64,000 nt of DNA from Spirochaetes bacterium GWB1_60_80. GTDB taxonomy: Bacteria > Spirochaetota > Spirochaetia > Treponematales > UBA12059. Made by a program: the position numbers and the translations under genes. The DNA is taken from assembly GCA_001829185.1 (NCBI GenBank), contig MIAR01000024.1, forward strand, positions 1 through 64,000. Direction: 5' to 3'. The notes below the pieces were generated by a model, which did not search any database, was not told where the DNA came from, and saw only the letters and a program-made list of their open reading frames with translations. Below, piece by piece: positions 34,039 through 43,100 of this stretch (position 1 is its first letter; every line of letters starts with the position of its first letter).

Positions 34039-34971
34039 ATGGAAGACACGAATCACATTACGGAGGCGGAGTGGCAGGTCATGCGGGCGGTCTGGTCGAC
34101 GGTACCAGCCACCTCGTCGGCCATCATCCAGGACCTGGCCGCCGGCACGGGCTGGGAGCCGACTACCGTCAAGACCCTGCTGGCCCGGCTGGTCAAGAAG
34201 GGAGCTGTGCGCTTCGTGTCGCAAGGCCGGACCTACTTGTACTTTTCGGTGCTGTCCGAGGAGGCCTGCATCCGGCGCGAGATGCGCCTGTTTGCCGGCA
34301 AGATCTACGGCGGCGCCATCCACCTGGCCAGCCCGCACTTCGATTTCAAGGGGACGGACGACCCGGCCTTCATGGGCTTGCTGGCGGCGGCGCTGGAAGC
34401 CGGCCTGGCCTCCGTGACCGCGGATTTTCAATACAAGTTGACGGAACGGCTGGTGGTTTATGTCCATCCCAGCCGGCAACGCCTGCAATCCGCCCTGGGT
34501 GTTCTGGACGGCCCGGACTGGCTGCGAGCCGGTACCATCTGGGGCATGATCCATCTGGCGCCGCGGGACTGCTTCGACGTGCCGCCGCCGGACAAGGCAG
34601 CGCTGCATGTTCTGACCCAACTGCTGGTTGGCCTGGTCAACCCGGCCGTACCCTACTGGCTTTCCCAGGCCTTGGCGGCTTGGGAAAGTCAGTGGCTGGA
34701 TCAGGCCCGCGTTAGCCGGACTATTCAGGCCCGGTCGGCCGGTTTCAGGCTGGCGGACATGCTGGAAGTGGGGGCCGTCTACCGCCAGTTCCGGGATGCC
34801 GGCGGTTATGAGCTGGCTTTTACGGTGGCGGAATTCGTGGTGGCCGAATTCGGACGCGACAGCCTGGCCACACTGGTGCGCTCACCGAGCGATTTTTCCG
34901 GCGTTTTCGGTTTTTCGGAGGCGGAATTCTGGACGCGCTGGGACGCTTTCCTGGCCAGGCGCTATGCCTGA
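34039..34971 (+). CDS. BlaI-type repressor fused to a degenerate metalloprotease-like domain
   Basis: A 310-residue protein. Residues 1-80 are a BlaI/MecI/CopY winged helix (ITEAEWQVMRAVWS, TTVKTLLARLVKKGAV). BlaI itself is about 125 residues and dimerises through its C-terminus. Here about 220 further residues resemble a peptidase MA-like gluzincin: HVLTQLLVGL (190-199) sits where HExxH is expected and VPYWLSQALAAWES where WLxEGLA is expected. The first histidine stays, but the catalytic glutamate and second histidine are lost, so it is probably inactive and may sense rather than cut. The promoter carries a BlaI-type operator. An S41 peptidase-like lipoprotein follows 60 bp later. The metalloprotease assignment is by eye. 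Confidence 0.75.
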   Translation: MEDTNHITEAEWQVMRAVWSTVPATSSAIIQDLAAGTGWEPTTVKTLLARLVKKGAVRFVSQGRTYLYFSVLSEEACIRREMRLFAGKIYGGAIHLASPHFDFKGTDDPAFMGLLAAALEAGLASVTADFQYKLTERLVVYVHPSRQRLQSALGVLDGPDWLRAGTIWGMIHLAPRDCFDVPPPDKAALHVLTQLLVGLVNPAVPYWLSQALAAWESQWLDQARVSRTIQARSAGFRLADMLEVGAVYRQFRDAGGYELAFTVAEFVVAEFGRDSLATLVRSPSDFSGVFGFSEAEFWTRWDAFLARRYA

Positions 34972-35031
34972 GCTCAAATTAAGGGGCGAGGCGTGGCGCG
35001 GACTACGTCAGCCCTTGCCGAGGAGCAGAAC

Positions 35032-36465
35032 ATGATGAACTGCCTGACAATTTTCCGTGGTTTTCGTCTTTGCCAACGTCAAGTCTGGCGGTTTACCCTG
35101 GCTTGGCTACTGGGCAGTCTGCTGCTGTCGTGCAGTACCAGCCGCCCGACTGCCGACCTCGCGCCGGTCGCCGATATCGCCGCCGAGGCAACGCCAGATC
35201 CATTCAGCCGCGGCTACACTCTGGCCGAGCTGCAGGCTGATTTCAAGGAGCTGCAAAGCCGGATCGAGCTGACCCATCCCAAGCTGTATGCTGATCGTAC
35301 GGCCGTCGCGGCGCTGCTGGAAACCAATTACGGCCGACTGGCCGAGGGCATGACGGAACTGGATTTGTTGCGCTTGTTGGCTCCGATAGTGTCGCGGCTG
35401 AACTGCGGCCATACCGCGCTGTCGCTGTCCGCGGCCTACCAGGAACGACTGGCCAGCGTTGGCCGCTATTTCCCGCTGCTGCTGCGCTTCCTGGGTGGCA
35501 AGGCCTACATCTCCGGCAATAGCCTGTACCCGGCTATCCCGCTCGGGGCGGAGCTGTTGTCCATCAATGACCAGAGCATGGCCGACATCGTGGCCGTCCT
35601 GTTCGCTTCAATGAGCGCGGACGGGTTCAACCAGACCGGCAAATTCGCGCAGCTCAATGGCTGGTTTCGCTACAAATACCAGAACATCATCGATGACCAA
35701 GGTGACTATGACATCACCTGGCGGACTGATGCCGCTGGCCCCATCCAGTCGGCCCACCTGGCCGGCGCCGGCAACGCCACCATTGCCCAGGCGCACCAGG
35801 CTTTCTTCGACAGCTGGAACGCCAGCCATGACCGGCCTTTCGAAGCCGACTTCCAGGCCGGTTACGCGCGCTTGATCATGCGTTCCTTCTATCCGGAAGG
35901 CAACCACAGCTTGCCCCGCTACAAAAGCTTCATTGATGATTTTTTTACTCGCGTCCAAGCCGAGGCCGTCGGCACGGTCATCCTGGACGTCCGGGGCAAT
36001 AGCGGCGGTGATCCTTATGTTACCGCCCACTTGTTCAGTTTCCTGGCCGAGACTGCCCAGCCCTACTTCGCCGACTCGGCACCGGGCTATTACCCCAGCC
36101 TGAAGCGGACGGTGCCGTTGGCCGCCAAGCGCTTTGGCGGCCGCTTGCTGGTGCTGATGGACGGCGCCAGCTTCTCGTCCACCGGCCACCTGCTGGCCCT
36201 GCTGCGCTCCCAGTCGGTCGGCAGCTTCATCGGCGAGGAATCGGGCGGGTCCTTCGTCTGCACCGACGGCTCCCAGGATTACCGCCTGTGCCATAGCGGC
36301 CTGCAATTCCGCAGCTCCACCATTGTTTGGGAAGTAGCCACCGCCGGTCTGGAGCCGGGCCGCGGCATTATGCCCGACCATCCGGTTCAGCCCAGCATCG
36401 CCGACTGGCTGGCCGGCCGCGACACCGTTCTGGACTACGCCGTCAGGCTGGCCGGGCAACCGTAA
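35032..36465 (+). CDS. S41 family peptidase-like lipoprotein
   Basis: A 477-residue exported protein of the S41 (tail-specific/tricorn-like) group. A lipobox LLSC with C34 follows the hydrophobic FTLAWLLGSLLLSC. TLAELQADFKELQSRIELTHP begins the family's N-terminal domain. The catalytic domain contains GTVILDVRGNSGGDP, DGASFSSTGHLLAL with the nucleophile-site serine, and SFIGEESGGSF. I do not see a paired lysine of the CtpA type, as is usual in this subgroup. ATG 35032 with AGGAG six bases upstream is chosen over GTG 34993. It probably shares the operator of the preceding repressor gene. Confidence 0.85.
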   Translation: MMNCLTIFRGFRLCQRQVWRFTLAWLLGSLLLSCSTSRPTADLAPVADIAAEATPDPFSRGYTLAELQADFKELQSRIELTHPKLYADRTAVAALLETNYGRLAEGMTELDLLRLLAPIVSRLNCGHTALSLSAAYQERLASVGRYFPLLLRFLGGKAYISGNSLYPAIPLGAELLSINDQSMADIVAVLFASMSADGFNQTGKFAQLNGWFRYKYQNIIDDQGDYDITWRTDAAGPIQSAHLAGAGNATIAQAHQAFFDSWNASHDRPFEADFQAGYARLIMRSFYPEGNHSLPRYKSFIDDFFTRVQAEAVGTVILDVRGNSGGDPYVTAHLFSFLAETAQPYFADSAPGYYPSLKRTVPLAAKRFGGRLLVLMDGASFSSTGHLLALLRSQSVGSFIGEESGGSFVCTDGSQDYRLCHSGLQFRSSTIVWEVATAGLEPGRGIMPDHPVQPSIADWLAGRDTVLDYAVRLAGQP

Positions 36466-36478
36466 AGGAAATAAAAAA

Positions 36479-37219
36479 ATGAACTTGAACCATTCCAGCA
36501 GGCTTGGCTTTGCCATGGCCAGCGGCCTTTGCCTGGCGCTGGCCGCGGCGGCCTGCGCCGCCCAGCGGACCGGTTCCGGCCGCCAGGCCAACCCCGTCCC
36601 GGAGGCGGTCGTCGACGTGGACGGGACAAGCAATACAACGGTCAGGATAGGCGACCAGGTCTGGATGGCCGAAAACCTGCGTGTTACCCGTTACCGCAAC
36701 GGCGAGGCCATCCCTGTGGTGGCCGAGGATGGGGCGTGGGCCAATCTGGCCAGCGGCGCCTGCTGCACGGCCGATAACACGGCCGACCCGGCGGCGATTG
36801 CCGCCTATGGCCGCCTGTACAACTGGTATGCCGCCAACGACAGCCGCGGGCTGGCGCCGGAGGGGTGGCATATCCCGAGCGTCGACGAATGGCAGGAGCT
36901 GGTGGACTGCCTGGGTGGCAGTGCCGTCGCCGGCGGCCACTTGAAGGCCGCCGGGATCGCCCACTGGCCGAGCCCCAATGTCACCGCGACGGACTCAAGC
37001 GGCTTCGCGGCCCTGCCTGGCGGTGTCCGCGATGGCAATGGCGGCCCCTTCTTCAACGTTGGCCGCTTGGCCTACTTTGGCCTGACGGCGGAGGCTGCCG
37101 GCGTCTGGTATGTCTGGTATGTCTGCCTGGGCTATGAAAATGGTGAATTTCTTGTCACCAGTGACGAGTACCCGACGGATGGCTTTTCCATCCGCTGCGT
37201 CAAGGATGATGATTTGTAA
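36479..37219 (+). CDS. Fibrobacter major paralogous-domain lipoprotein
   Basis: A 246-residue secreted protein with the domain first noted as a major paralogous family in Fibrobacter succinogenes (TIGR02145). Features are VRIGDQVWMAENLRVTRY, YGRLYNWYAAND, LAPEGWHIPSVDEWQEL and SGFAALPGGVRD. The signal segment LCLALAAAACAA suggests lipid anchoring. Function is unknown; members are surface or periplasmic. AAAGGA lies before the ATG, 13 bp after the peptidase gene, so the three genes from 34.0 kb may form one operon. Confidence 0.85.
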   Translation: MNLNHSSRLGFAMASGLCLALAAAACAAQRTGSGRQANPVPEAVVDVDGTSNTTVRIGDQVWMAENLRVTRYRNGEAIPVVAEDGAWANLASGACCTADNTADPAAIAAYGRLYNWYAANDSRGLAPEGWHIPSVDEWQELVDCLGGSAVAGGHLKAAGIAHWPSPNVTATDSSGFAALPGGVRDGNGGPFFNVGRLAYFGLTAEAAGVWYVWYVCLGYENGEFLVTSDEYPTDGFSIRCVKDDDL

Positions 37220-37255
37220 ACCGGTGCCGGAGGTAGCTGCGCAGGCGGCTGGCCC

Positions 37256-37392
37256 CTAGCAGGTTGTTGAAAAAGCCGGTTGCTTTCTCAACAACCTTAA
37301 CAATTCCTCGCATAGCTTGCGCTATGCTGCGTAATTGTACCGGCTTTTGAAGTGTTGAAAAGCCGCATCCGCGTTTTTCAACACCCTGCTAG
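37256..37392. mobile_element. MITE B copy 2, 137 bp, inverted
   Basis: Reverse complement of 19439-19575, bounded by CTAG on each side. It lies between the paralogous-domain lipoprotein gene and the beta-propeller gene, ending 31 bp before the latter's ATG, so it now forms much of that gene's upstream region. It contains a large imperfect hairpin and no ORF. Confidence 0.92.
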
Positions 37393-37423
37393 GTTTGGCT
37401 GAACCGATTTTCCGGAGGGAAAG

Positions 37424-38371
37424 ATGAAAAAGCTGATGGCTGCGATGTTGGGCCTGATGGTGGCGCTGGCTTCGGCCAGCCTGGCTTGTACCGGGCAGGC
37501 CGAAGCCGCCGACCGGATGGCAGCGCCGGCGGAAGGTCAGGCCACTGGCGCGGTCGACGCGCCGGTCCGGCAGCTGGACGGCCAGCTGGCCTACGCCTCC
37601 GATGTGGACGGCGACTTCGAGATCTGGCTCCAGGCGCTGGATGGCAGCCCGCCGCGCCAGCTGACCGACCATCCGGCCATGGACCACTCGCCGGCCTGGT
37701 CGCCGGACGGGCAGTGGCTGGCCTTCGTGTCCAATCGCGATGGCAACGAGGAAATCTACCGTCTGGCCGTCGACGGCAGCGGCCTACAGCGCCTGACGTT
37801 CACGACGCAGGCGGCCGAAAGCTTTCCGGCCTGGTCGTCGGATGGGTTGACCATCAGCTTCGATTCCGACCGCGGCGGCGATTGGGACATCTACGCCATG
37901 GACGCCGACGGCGCGGCGGTCCGCCGCCTGACCAACCATCCGGCCGAGGACTGGATCAGCCACTGGTCACCGGACGGGCAGTGCCTGGCCTTCGAGTCGC
38001 GACGGGACGGCAACTACGAGATTTATGTGATGCGGGCCGACGGCAGCCAGGTCCGCCGCCTGACGGACAATCCGGGCGTGGACAGCGCGCCCAAGTGGTC
38101 GCCGGATGGCAGCCGGCTGGCCTTCTTCAGCCAGCGTGATGGCCGCATGGCGCTGTGTTTCATGCAGCCGGATGGCAGCGGCGTCCAGTTCCTGGCCAGC
38201 GGCGCCGAGGACTATAGTTTTCCAGCCTGGTCATCGGACGGCCAGTGGCTGGCCTTTACGGCCGGCGATGACCACGCCTCGCGGCTCCAGATTGTGGCGG
38301 CCGCAGGTGGTCAAGCCTGGACGCTGCTTGACAATGGCGCTCGTTGCTGGGCGCCGGCCTGGCGGCCCTGA
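37424..38371 (+). CDS. TolB/PD40-type beta-propeller lipoprotein
   Basis: A 315-residue exported protein. A hydrophobic leader with lipobox-like LASASLAC precedes a six-bladed propeller of PD40/WD40-like repeats, each with a WSPDG or WSSDG turn (for example AWSPDGQWLAFVSNRDGNEE) followed by IY-D-DG segments. It resembles the C-terminal domain of TolB. No pal or tolA genes are near, so a scaffold role at the envelope is inferred. GGAGGG precedes the ATG, directly after the MITE. Confidence 0.88.
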   Translation: MKKLMAAMLGLMVALASASLACTGQAEAADRMAAPAEGQATGAVDAPVRQLDGQLAYASDVDGDFEIWLQALDGSPPRQLTDHPAMDHSPAWSPDGQWLAFVSNRDGNEEIYRLAVDGSGLQRLTFTTQAAESFPAWSSDGLTISFDSDRGGDWDIYAMDADGAAVRRLTNHPAEDWISHWSPDGQCLAFESRRDGNYEIYVMRADGSQVRRLTDNPGVDSAPKWSPDGSRLAFFSQRDGRMALCFMQPDGSGVQFLASGAEDYSFPAWSSDGQWLAFTAGDDHASRLQIVAAAGGQAWTLLDNGARCWAPAWRP

Positions 38372-38593
38372 GACGTTGCCGGCCCGGGTATCTTGCCGAC
38401 TACCGACCCAGCTGGACCGTTGGTCACGGCCAAGCCGGCGGCCTTCGGCGTCGAGCGGGTGCGCCGCTCCAGTTCCTGGCGTGAGGAACGCTTCAGACAG
38501 CGGGCGAGCTATCGGGTTATGATTTTACCAGTTACGACGGCGACAACGGTTTCCGCCTGTTCCGAACCGCTCCGGCCGGTGAGGCGGCCGGTT

Positions 38594-39070
38594 TCAGCCC
38601 TTGATGTCCAGGGCGCGTGGTTCCGGGTTGCCGGAATAAACGCTTTTACGTTTGGAATAGGGGTTATTGATGGTCATGATTTCGTGGCGCAGCATTTCCA
38701 CGCGTTGCTTGAGCAGCACCTGGTTCTGGCCGTTGCGCTTGACCACTTCAGTCTGCAGCTCGCCTAGGCTGGCCTTCAGGTCGTCGATGCCTTCCGGCGC
38801 GGCGCCGTGGTAAGCGGCCCGGTACATATCTTCCAGCGGGTCGATCACCTTTTGGACGGCGAAGATTTCGGCCACCATGCCCTGTTCGGCCTCGACGTGG
38901 ACGACCAGGGCGTCGACATCGCCGTTTTCGATGTCGGCCCGCTGATTGTCGAGTACCTTCAGGTAGTCGCGGAACTTGTCGCGTTGGCGCACCAGCAGTT
39001 CGCGGAAGCGTTTGAGCACGGCGACGCGCTGGTTCATTTCTTCCGGGCTGGGGCGCTCCTTGGCTGGCAT
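38594..39070 (-). CDS. flgN: FlgN-like flagellar chaperone
   Basis: A 158-residue helical, charged protein of the FlgN type, expected to chaperone the hook-filament junction proteins FlgK and FlgL. Heptad patterns run through AVLKRFRELLVRQRDKFR and GELQTEVVKRNGQNQVLLKQ; the C-terminal NNPYSKRKSVYSG tail resembles spirochaetal FlgN proteins. It starts 14 bp after the fliS stop, so the two are co-transcribed. FliT is an alternative name for such small helical chaperones, but the tail and length favour FlgN. Confidence 0.75.
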   Translation of the reverse strand: MPAKERPSPEEMNQRVAVLKRFRELLVRQRDKFRDYLKVLDNQRADIENGDVDALVVHVEAEQGMVAEIFAVQKVIDPLEDMYRAAYHGAAPEGIDDLKASLGELQTEVVKRNGQNQVLLKQRVEMLRHEIMTINNPYSKRKSVYSGNPEPRALDIKG

Positions 39071-39084
39071 GGCGATTTCCGGAC

Positions 39085-39519
39085 TCAGCCGGCGATGTTG
39101 ACGCCGGCTTGGCCCTCGCCGCCGACGCCGCCGGTCTGGGCGGCGGCCTGGACCCAGGCTTGGCGCAGTTCGTCGAGCAGGTTGCGGACCGAGCGGATGC
39201 GTTGGCCGTCTTTGGCGATGTTGGCTTCCATCAGCTCGCGGTTGAAGAAGACGTAGAGGGCAAACAGGTCGCGGGCAATGTCGCCGCCGGCCTCAAAGTC
39301 GAGGCTGGCCATCAGCTCGGTGACGATATCCTGCACCTTGTTGACGGCTTGGTTGATTTTCTCGATATTCTGGGGCTTTTTTTTGACATTTTCGGTCATG
39401 TAGTCGAGCGCGGTGTCGCATTGCTTGACGGCTTCATTATACAGCATCACGATGAGCTGGCCGGGGCTGGCGGTACGGACACGGGTTTCTTTATAGGCGC
39501 CGAGCGGACTCTGGATCAT
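39085..39519 (-). CDS. fliS: Flagellin chaperone FliS
   Basis: A 144-residue FliS, which binds the flagellin C-terminus in the cytoplasm. The signature GAYKETRVRTASPGQLIVML is near the N-terminus, followed by YNEAVKQCDTALDYM. The KINQAVNKVQDIVTELMASL and LYVFFNRELMEANI helices match the family. GGGGGGAACC lies before the ATG. In a spirochaete it would serve periplasmic flagella. It is first of a two-gene unit with flgN. Confidence 0.93.
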   Translation of the reverse strand: MIQSPLGAYKETRVRTASPGQLIVMLYNEAVKQCDTALDYMTENVKKKPQNIEKINQAVNKVQDIVTELMASLDFEAGGDIARDLFALYVFFNRELMEANIAKDGQRIRSVRNLLDELRQAWVQAAAQTGGVGGEGQAGVNIAG

Positions 39520-39599
39520 GGTGGTTCCCCCCCTATAGGTCTGTTAACAGTTTCGGTATAAATTGGGCCAGCTTAAGCGATTTTTTGGGACCGGGCTGT

Positions 39600-40073
39600 T
39601 TATTCGTCGCCCAGGTTGCCTTTCTCATGCCAGGTTTCGACGATGCGATAGGCGTCGTTGATGCGGGCGCAAGTGTTGGTAGCCTTCCGGAAAGCCTCAT
39701 CGTTGCCGGCGTGCTTGTCGGGATGGTGTTGCTTGATGAGGTCTTTCCAAGCCTTCTTGGCTTCGGGTAGGCTTTGGTCGGGTCGGATGCCCAGGACATG
39801 GCAGGCGGCCAGCAGTTTGGCCGGCGGACCGGCGCTGTGGCTGCCAGTCTGGCCACTGGCGCGGCGACGGGCTTCCTCGCGGGCCGTTTGTTCGCGGCGC
39901 AGGCGTTCCTGGGCGGCCTTGTCGTCGTTCAGGAAGGCGTCCAGTTCGTCCATGGCGGCGCTGAAATCGTCGTCCGGGCGGCTGGAGTGCGGTGGCTGGG
40001 CTGGTTTGTCGGCCTGGTCGCCATGCAGGATTGATTTGAAGAGTGTTTCCAAACGGTCGAAAATGGGGTCCAC
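39600..40073 (-). CDS. DnaJ-domain protein (C-terminal J domain)
   Basis: A 157-residue cytoplasmic protein with a J domain in the last 70 residues (LLAACHVLGIRPDQSLPEAKK to YRIVETWH) and the essential HPD tripeptide in IKQHHPDKHAG. The N-terminal half is charged and coiled-coil-like (KAAQERLRREQTAREEARRR). It lacks the Gly/Phe and zinc domains of DnaJ, so it is a type III J protein that would stimulate an Hsp70 for a specific client. Lies between the flagellar chaperones and the divergent propeller gene. Confidence 0.88.
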   Translation of the reverse strand: MDPIFDRLETLFKSILHGDQADKPAQPPHSSRPDDDFSAAMDELDAFLNDDKAAQERLRREQTAREEARRRASGQTGSHSAGPPAKLLAACHVLGIRPDQSLPEAKKAWKDLIKQHHPDKHAGNDEAFRKATNTCARINDAYRIVETWHEKGNLGDE

Positions 40074-40187
40074 GCGGCCTCCTGCTGTCCCTACTGTAGC
40101 TTATCGGCCCTTTTCCTGCAAGCCATGCCGGGCGGCGACCAGGAATTGCGACTTGCAAATATCCGGATTCCGTTTACAATGCTCGAT

Positions 40188-43100
40188 ATGAATAATAGAA
40201 AATGTTGCGCTATTGCGGTTTTGCTGCTATGCACGCTGCTGCCAAGTGGGGCCGACGACGGCGTCCGGTTCGAGCTCCTGGGCATGAAGGATGGCATGGC
40301 CAATGCTTCCGTATCCTGCATGGTCCAGGATGGCGCCGGCTTCCTGTGGCTGGGAACCCAAGGTGGCTTGCACCGTTACGACGGCACGGCCTTTACCGTT
40401 TACCAGAATGAACCGTTCGACACCACCAGCCTGCCGCATAATCTCATTCAGACCATGTTCCTGGACAACGACCGGGAGACTATTTGGCTGGGTACCTACG
40501 GCGGCCTGGTGCGCTTCGACAGCCGCTATGATCGTTTTACGTCCTGGACCCATCGGGCCGACGAGGCGGACAGCCTGATAAATGATATTGTCATCACCAT
40601 CGCCCGTGACGCCGCCGGACGGCTGTGGGCCGGCACCATCGAAGGCCTGTGCCGCCTGGACGAGGCTAGCGGCCGCTTTACGCGCTATACCTCAACGGCG
40701 CCACAGAACGATATCCTGGCCTCCGGCGTCATCCGGTCGCTGCTGCTCGATTCGCGCGGCGATTTCTGGGTCGGCACTTCCGGCGGCGGCCTGTTCCGCT
40801 ACGATCCGGACAGCGATGACTTTAGCCACCTTGGCATGGCCGCCGACCCGTCTAGCGGCTTGCCCAGCAATCACGTGATGAGCGTGCGCGAGGACAACAA
40901 CGGCATCCTGTGGTTCGGCTGCTGGCTCTACGGACTGGCTTCCTGGGACCGCGCCACGGACCGCTGGCATAATTACCCGCTGGACGACAACCGCGTCTAC
41001 TTCGTCAACGTGGACGACCCGGCTTATGCCTACGCCGGCAGCTGGGGCGGCGGCCTGTTTGCCTTGCACAAGTCCAGCGGGCGGATCGAGAACTTCCGCC
41101 AAGGTTCAGGCGGCCCGTCGTCGCTGTCGCACGACACCGCCTACTCGATGCTGCGGGACAGCGCCGGCAATACTTGGATCGGCACCAACGGCGGCGGCCT
41201 CAACCGCCTGTCGCGCCTGCCGCCCGGGCTCAAGGTCTACGAGCATGATCCGGCCGACCCCACCACCCGCTCGGCCGGTCGGACGGCCGCCATCCTCCAG
41301 GACAGCCGCGGCCGGCTGTGGGTCGGCACCCATAACAGCGGCCTGAGCATGCAGCAGCCCGGCTCGGACCGGTTTACCCGCTTCCGCTACGACGCGGCCA
41401 ATCCGTCCAGCCTGCCGAACGACGTCATCACCTGCCTTTACGAGGATAGCCGCCACAACATCTGGGTGTTGTCCAATGCCGGCATTGCCCGCTATCTGGA
41501 GGACGGCAGCGGTTTTGAGGTGACCCGCAAGGACTCAGGCCGGCCGGAATCCCTGCCCGACGATATTGTCTACGCCATGCTGGAAGAGCCGGGCAGCGGC
41601 AATTTCTGGATCGGGACCTATACCGCCGGCCTGGCCTACTGGGACCGAACAACCGACCGCTTTATCCGTTATCCCTCGGTCCAGGACCAGCCCGACAGCC
41701 TGAGCAACAATCTGGTGCGAGCCTTGGTCTACGACAGCCGCGGCCGTCTCTGGATTGCCACCAATGACGGCTTAAACCGTTACAACGGTGACGGAACCTT
41801 CCATCGATACATGAATGAGCCGGACAATTACCGCAGCCTGCCTTCCAAGAACCTGCAGAGCTTGTTCGTCGATAGCCTGGGCAACCTGTGGATAGCCAGT
41901 AATGGCGGCGGCCTGGTGCTCTATATGGAAGAAAGCGACACCTTCCGCTACTGGACGCGGCGCGATGGTCTGCCGTCCAATGTGGTACACTCGGTACTGG
42001 AGGACGCGGACGGCAATCTCTGGATCTCAACTACTGCCGGCTTGGCCATCATGGACCGCCGGACGACGCTACTGCGCCCCTATCTGGCCTTCAGCGACCT
42101 GCGCTTCCGCGATTTCTCGACTGGCGGCTACCGCGACTCCAAGGGGCTGCTCTATTTTGGCACCCTCAACGCCCTGTACCGTATCGATTCCAGCCAATCG
42201 ACTCCGGTCGTGTCGCCGGCGCCTTTACGCCTGACGGCTATCGATTATGTGACTGCCAGCGATGAGCCCCGACCAGCGCCTTGGTACGTCGACAGCCTGA
42301 GGCTTTCTTGGCGCCAAAACGCCGTTTCCTTCACGTTTGCCCTTCTGGACTATCGCGAGCAAGCTGGTAACCAGTACGCCTACCGGCTGGCCGGCTTTGA
42401 TACCGAGTGGCAATATCCTGGTTCCCGGAATTACGCCAGCTATACCAACCTGCCGGGTGGCGATTACGAATTCATGGTGCGAGCCGCCAACAATGATGGC
42501 ACCTGGAGCGAACTGGCCACCACTATCCGCCTTTCGGTACAGGCGCCGCCGTGGCTGCGCTGGTGGGCGCTAGGCCTGTACCTGGTGGCGTTGGCGGTGG
42601 TGGTGCTGTCGCTGGTTAGCCTGCGCGGGCGTCTGCTGCTCAAGAGCCGCGTTGACGAGCTGTCCAGCCTCAAGGAGAGCCTGGAGCAGGCCAATGCCCG
42701 CCTCTTGGACATCAGTTCGCACGATGACCTGACCGGGCTGTGGAACCGACGGCATTTCGACACCCAGCTTAACCTCTTGACCAGGCAGGCCGTGGATCAG
42801 CACCAACCCTTGTCGTTGCTGATGATAGACCTGGACTTGTTCAAGCAATACAACGAGAACTACGGCTACCTGGAGGGCGACCGCTGCCTGGCGCGACTGT
42901 CTTCGGTCATTTCGACCGTCTGCCATGTCGACCTGGCGGAGCTGTCGCCGGCGACTACCGCCCTGGTGGCCAGGTACGCCGCCGAGGAGCTGGTTATCCT
43001 GCTGCCGGGGACGCCGGGCGACCAGGCCCGCCAGCTGGCCGAGAGTATCCGTCAGGCGGTGCTCGGCTTGCAGATTGAAAATGGGTCAACCGGGCAGTTT

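Noticed and set aside
38572-38591. Terminator hairpin CCGGCCG/CGGCCGG between the propeller gene and flgN
   Set aside because: The stem is perfect but short, and neither strand has a T-run after it.
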